From the NCBI RefSeq assembly GCF_019320115.1, contig NC_089581.1, positions 15,057,925-15,121,924 on the forward strand: DNA of 64,000 nucleotides, read 5' to 3'. Made by a program: the position numbers and the translations under genes. Below are positions 59,214 through 64,000 of this stretch, in pieces; position 1 is the first letter of the stretch; each line of letters begins with the position of its first letter. The stretch is from Miscanthus floridulus (taxonomy: Eukaryota > Streptophyta > Magnoliopsida > Poales > Poaceae). The notes under the pieces are model-generated. The model saw only the letters and a program-made list of their open reading frames with translations. It was not told where the DNA came from and did no database searches.

Positions 59214-61408
59214 TGTAACACCCTCGGTGTTATATTGTACAGTTCTTGCTAAAACACTGCATGAGCATCATACTTGTTTGTACATGGGTGTAATATAGGG
59301 TATAAATCAACATAAGGCACTTGAAATGCTCATCTAAAACAAGAAACAAATGCTACATTTCATGTCGCTTTATATCGTTTAGTATTCTAAGTGAATTTTT
59401 ATCAAACAAAAATGTTATAGAACGCTTATGTGAAACTTTGATAAAGTTCATAGTATGAACTTCCTAGGCGACGATAAAATACGTGTGGTCAAAGACGGGG
59501 TTCGCTAGCTAGTGTATCAAGTAGCTTGGAAAAGGAATTCGACGCGAAATCGTTTAAAGCTTAGTCGTTTCGTGTAAGTCTGAAAATGGGTTGACGAAGC
59601 CATGTTCAGCAATTTTTGTAGAACGATCAGGTCAAGAAATGGCGAGGTGTCTTGGCTTAGTTCGATAGCCCTATGCACCTGCTTGAGGATAGAATGACTG
59701 GTTTGGCTTTCGAATAATCAAATTGGTTGTTGTAGCAGCTTTAAAAAGCGTGCAAGTCACGTGTTGAGTAATGCCAGCGCCTAGGCGAGGTCACCGCTCG
59801 GCTCTCGGTGTTGCCGCGCCGGCTGCTCGTCACGCCTGTGCGCACACCGCGCATTTGGCTCTACGCGGACGTCCAAGGCCTCCTGCTGCCACGCTCTAGC
59901 ACATGGCACGTGCACACGCTGGGCCTGGCAGGCCTACCTACTTTGCCCCTTCCCATCATGTCCGCCTAAGGCTGCTGCTCACCGTCGCATCGCATCGCTC
60001 ACACTGCGCGCCTTCCGTCGCTGTCGCACAGCTACTGCTCCCGTTGACGTCGGCTGTGCGTGCACGTGGGCTTGCCATGCTTGCCTCATTCTCACATTTG
60101 CACGTGAGGCCACGCCAAAGGTTCCCATCACATTGCCTAGAAGGCCGCCGACCGACCGAGCCACGCCAAAGCCAAAGCCAAAGCCAAACCAATGCGCTGG
60201 CCCCCTTTTTCCTTGTACCGAGCACGTTTGGTGGTCGAGTGGAAGGACAGCTTCGTGCCTAACCGGCACTGTTGTGGTGGTACAAGGGATGGGCGTCAAT
60301 TTAAGTTTTGCGGTCGTCGGCCGCCATAAGTCCAAAGGCGCCGCCCCTACAATTGGCCTCGCATACTCCATAGCTTTCCAATTAATCGTACACACTATGA
60401 GCTCGGATAGTTAGCTTTCGATTGGAGTCATACCGACATTCGTTTGGCCTTACAGTGTGGTAAGGCAGGGTGTTCCCCTCACGGCGGTCTGCCACGGCCG
60501 CTGAAGCGAGCACACGGCTAGGGCGTCGCGTGGTGCTTCGCTGTTTCAATTTGGCTATGCATTACGTAGTGATTGACTTGGTGACCTCGCTCGTGTAGTG
60601 GTTTCGTCGGTGGAGCCATGGGTCACTGGGAACATCGTCGCTGCTCTCGCCGAGAACCAGAGCGACCCCGCATACATGGCTAGTCACCTTGTCGTGCCCC
60701 GCGACCTCATCCAAGCCGTCCTACGCATCGCTGGTAAGGCCCTCTTGCTCCTAGGATAGGCGGTTGAGCCAATTGGTGGCTAGGTAGCCCGGTGCGCATT
60801 GGCAGGCGCCAGCGAGCTGGCTTAGATGCCATTCCTATGGCCAGCCCAGTTGGGCATAATAGTAATTTAATTAGGGCTTCAAGGTGGTTACTCTTAGCCT
60901 GTAGATGGTTACTGAGTAGCAGTAGAGGCATACGGTTAGGTGGTTTCACCAACGTCGGGCTACTGTGGCCAGACCCCACCGCGGCGCGTGGCCACGCCTA
61001 CGTAATGCACCATTCTTGGTGTTTGTTACCTCAATTTGTTGCGCATGGCACATAGAGGCTCATAGGGGTGCTTTTGGGTGTCGAAGAGGTCTGTGCTCAT
61101 CGGCGTTTGGCCGGCAAGGCCGCGCCCTATTCTTCTGGCCAGGGACTTTGTTAAGCATGAATTCGAATAGAGGTAGGGTCCTAGATGCGAAGCTAGTGAC
61201 TCATTCAAATAGTGCTCAGGTTAACTTTGCGAATATGAAAAAGAACGGGGACTCATTTGCAAAAACACCAGCGCGCGCGTGGGTCTCCCGCGTTGGGCCA
61301 CTGTCGCGGGAACGGGCCATCGCGTGGGCCGTGCTGGCGTGCGCGCATGGGTTGCTATGGTGGGCCGAGTCGCATCGCGAGTTGGGCCACGCGGTAGAAT
61401 TCATTTTT
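59214..61408 (+). mobile_element. LTR (TGTAACACC type) inserted in antisense gene B, right part unassembled
   Basis: It starts TGTAACACCCTCGGTGTTA at 59214, preceded by TAATT (presumed target duplication). It then shows the layout of the LTR at 42163-46357 but in plus orientation: AT-rich leader, GC-rich middle (59760-60600) and a late TTTGCGAATATG...ACTCATTTGCAAAAACACC segment followed by GC-rich GGGCC-containing sequence. The element runs into the gap, so its end and coding part are not visible. Short frames here are not supported as genes. Confidence 0.6.
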
Positions 61409-61508
61409 NNNNNNNNNNNNNNNNNNNNNNNNNNNNNNNNNNNNNNNNNNNNNNNNNNNNNNNNNNNNNNNNNNNNNNNNNNNNNNNNNNNNNNNNNNNN
61501 NNNNNNNN
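61409..61508. other. Assembly gap (100 N)
   Basis: There are exactly 100 undetermined bases, the usual placeholder for a gap of unknown size. The sequences on either side differ sharply in GC content. Confidence 1.
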
Positions 61509-64000
61509 TTAAGCTTATTCAAGCTAGCACTTTGCACAAGTGTAAATTGCTAACTTGATTTGGATGTTATGCTACTTATCCAACATTTAAGCTCTATGTC
61601 AAAATTTGGATAAGCACCATAAAATCCGACTTGGTAGTAATAACTCCCCCTACATGTGTGCTCAAATGGTTTGGTTTCAAGTTTACACACATGCATAAAT
61701 ATGAAATTTATGGGAGTGTTACCACTACTAAGTGATGCTAAGGTGTATAGAATAACCTTTGAAGCGTGATACCAATCGGAGTTGCACTTTTAACACCACC
61801 CTTAGCATCATGAGTAGCTAGACAACAAAAACACTAGAAACCCAGTAAGATCAACATTATAAGTAAGGTTCTAGTACCACGTGTAAAAACATAAGTCTAG
61901 CTACTATCCTATGCATGCTAGTTATCATTTCATCATTTAAGTTCTATAACTAGCATACAACACACAAGCAAGCATATAAAATTTAAAAACTTATGCAATG
62001 AAAGCAAGCACATGAATATGCACATCTCAAGAATGCAATTAATCAAAGTTCATGAGCTTGCTCCCCTACTTGTGTGTTTCTCTTGTCCAAGAATTTTTTA
62101 TCCTTCTCAATTCCTCAATGTTGCTCCCTCTTTGTCCATTGTCCATGTCCAAAACCCCAATTGTAATATCTTTGTCTCAATATCTCCCAAAGCTTTCATA
62201 TCTTTGTACAATCTCTCCCTTTTGTCATCAATTTCCATAAAAGGTATGCTTCTTATTGATGCAAAGGCTTGTATTTGGGGTAGATGGTTGACACTTGAAT
62301 CTTCATTTTTTATGGACACCACTTGTATTGCTCTTTAGACACCATGTGTAGGATCTTATGACCTTGATACCAATTGTAGTGGGGCTTCTCCCCCTATGTT
62401 CAAGCATGGGTCATTCTCTTGATAATCTTGAGCTCTTCTAGATGAGGAAAGCGTTCTTCATTTGATGATCACTTAAAATTGAGGATCACTTGTGAAACCA
62501 CCATCTTGTATGAATAATACCATGTGTAGAGATATGATACCACGTGTAGGATTGATTTGTCAATAAAACCATTTCTTGAACATTTGCTATCATCATGAGT
62601 ACCACTTATAGGATATCACTTATGAGTTGATCTAGACATCACTTGTGAATTTTTGATGAAATATTTGAGTCTAGATACCATTTAAAACAATCAAACTAGA
62701 TATCTATTTGCATTATTGTCTTGTGCTTATACTCTTGTCACTATCATGAACTTCTAATGTTGACTTGAACTAAATTGATTTGCCTAAGCTTCCAAGTCTG
62801 GTTTGAACCAATGACAAGCTTCTTCACACCTCTTACAAGGGTTATCTTGCCAATGTTGTACTTTGTCACTTGTTGGCAATACAAATTAAATCAAGTACTT
62901 GGGTTCATTAGCTCATGAACAAACTCATACACAACTACTAGATTCAGCTAATCATTCCAGCAATACTAGTAGGCTATGAATTTAAAGTTTTTTATTTGTC
63001 ATGCATGATCCTAATAGGCATGTACTATATGTACTAACCGCATACTAGTAAGGGATAAAATGATCATGCACATTACAATGATACATTTGCTATTTTGGAG
63101 AAGAGGATAGTCACATAAATTCCAATACGTTTCTCCAATAGCAATGTGAAGTTCAATTATAAGCTTGATGAAGACCAATATCACTATTTGAAATCCATTC
63201 TTCACCCATTTGAAATGTGAACCACTTATGATCAAGTGCACTTTCTTGTTGTGGTTGGCTTGCTTCATCATTTATTGTTGCTTGCATGAGAAAACTATTT
63301 GGAATATCACTTGAATTGCCATGACTAACTCTCTTTTGGGTGTTGCTTGTTTTTCTTGATCAACTATTTTGATTGCTTCAACTAAGCATCTCAAATGTTC
63401 TTTGGATCACCACTTCTATGTTAGACTTCTAAGTACCAAACTTGATTTACCTATACATAGGCGGCAAGCCCCTACACTAGGGAGAAGTGACCTCTCTCCA
63501 AAGAACCATTCTTGATACTCACTTAAAATGTCTTGATTGATTGATCCAAGTAATAGACTTAACTTAATGAGTAACCTTGATTCCTTCTTTAAGTCCTTTT
63601 CTTTCTACTTGTTTAAGTCATTTTCTTTCTACCAAATGATTTCTAATTGTCACTAGAACTTAAACCTCATCTTTATCTTGAGCTTGGTCTTGATCTTCAA
63701 TTTGAGTACCAAATGTGTGCCAAATACACTCTATAATCAAATGGCCTTATACTCTTTGCTTATCATGCTTATAGCTCATCTCAAAACCAAACTTAGATAC
63801 CTCAACCACTTATAAATATGTTTCTAACTTGAGGACCTTTCAATCAAAGTGACTCTTGATGAATCCAATAATTATCACTTTTCTGGCAGATTCTATACTC
63901 TTCAAATAAAAATTCATATCTCCCAAAGTACAGATCCAAATAGCACAAAATTTGGTGGAGATGTGCTTAATTAAGTCATCTAGCAGCTGTAAAAATTTGA
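61509..64000. other. AT-rich, non-coding, LTR-retrotransposon-like sequence
   Basis: No long reading frame is present. The minus strand carries repeated CTACA(C/A)(G/A)TGGTATCA-like words (near 62335-62375, 62505-62555) and a primer-binding-site-like TTGGTATCAAGGTC at 62362-62375 following CTACAA. TTGAAAGGTCC near 63835 resembles the TR-GAG LTR start. This suggests a copia-like non-autonomous element, but ends and duplication were not found. Confidence 0.4.

Noticed and set aside
59903..60414. Overlapping 90-140 codon frames on both strands
   Set aside because: These lie in the GC-rich middle of an LTR, match no family, and mirror the same composition in the 42163-46357 LTR.

Overview
The window is nuclear DNA from a grass, most likely a panicoid (sorghum, sugarcane, Miscanthus or maize relative). 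The evidence is spliced GT-AG genes with monocot-type GC-rich first exons, dense Tourist, Stowaway and hAT MITEs, RTE-type LINE sequence, and nested LTR retrotransposons with long GC-rich LTRs. The species cannot be fixed from sequence alone. One 100-N assembly gap lies at 61409-61508.

Left third (1-24595), gene space. Positions 1-6263 hold the 3' part of a plus-strand DEK_C/SWIB chromatin protein gene with two SWIB domains in five complete exons plus one partial. A 10 kb spacer follows, holding MITEs and a GC-rich island but no recognisable gene. A five-exon GARP (G2-like) repressor of the NIGT1/HHO/HRS1 family lies at 16760-18252; its last codons and stop fall inside a MITE. A second spacer (18253-24595) holds Tourist-like and Stowaway-like elements and a three-copy 79-bp tandem repeat.

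Middle (24596-34146). A nine-exon SnRK2 protein kinase, closest to rice SAPK8 in the subclass III (ABA-responsive) group, appears intact with all catalytic motifs. Its 6.3 kb first intron has taken in an RTE retrotransposon (16-bp target-site duplication, with a hAT MITE nested inside) and a 1.2 kb hAT element (8-bp duplication, with another hAT MITE nested inside). Just downstream on the minus strand is a proline-rich, single-membrane-span reading frame interrupted by a hAT-like element.

Right (36201-64000), a retrotransposon tower. The base is a decayed Ty3/gypsy element of the Tat/Retand type in plus orientation (gag, protease, RT, RNase H, a second RNase H, integrase). Downstream of pol it carries antisense, intron-containing genes, one with a plant mobile domain. 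Its integrase is split at 42163-55332 by a minus-strand gypsy-type non-autonomous element. That element is itself split at 49231-55191 by a copia-like TR-GAG element with one gag frame carrying four zinc knuckles and no pol. Another TGTAACACC-type LTR begins at 59214 and cuts the mobile-domain gene. The right end (61509-64000) is AT-rich, non-coding and retrotransposon-like.

Only three genes look functional: the SWIB protein, the NIGT1-like repressor and the SnRK2 kinase. They do not form an operon or an obvious pathway, and their order probably reflects ordinary grass synteny. No tRNA, rRNA or CRISPR array was seen. The strongest unusual signals are the antisense gene cassette in the Tat element, the C-to-T bias of the nonsense codons in the same element, and the MITE that supplies the end of the NIGT1-like protein.
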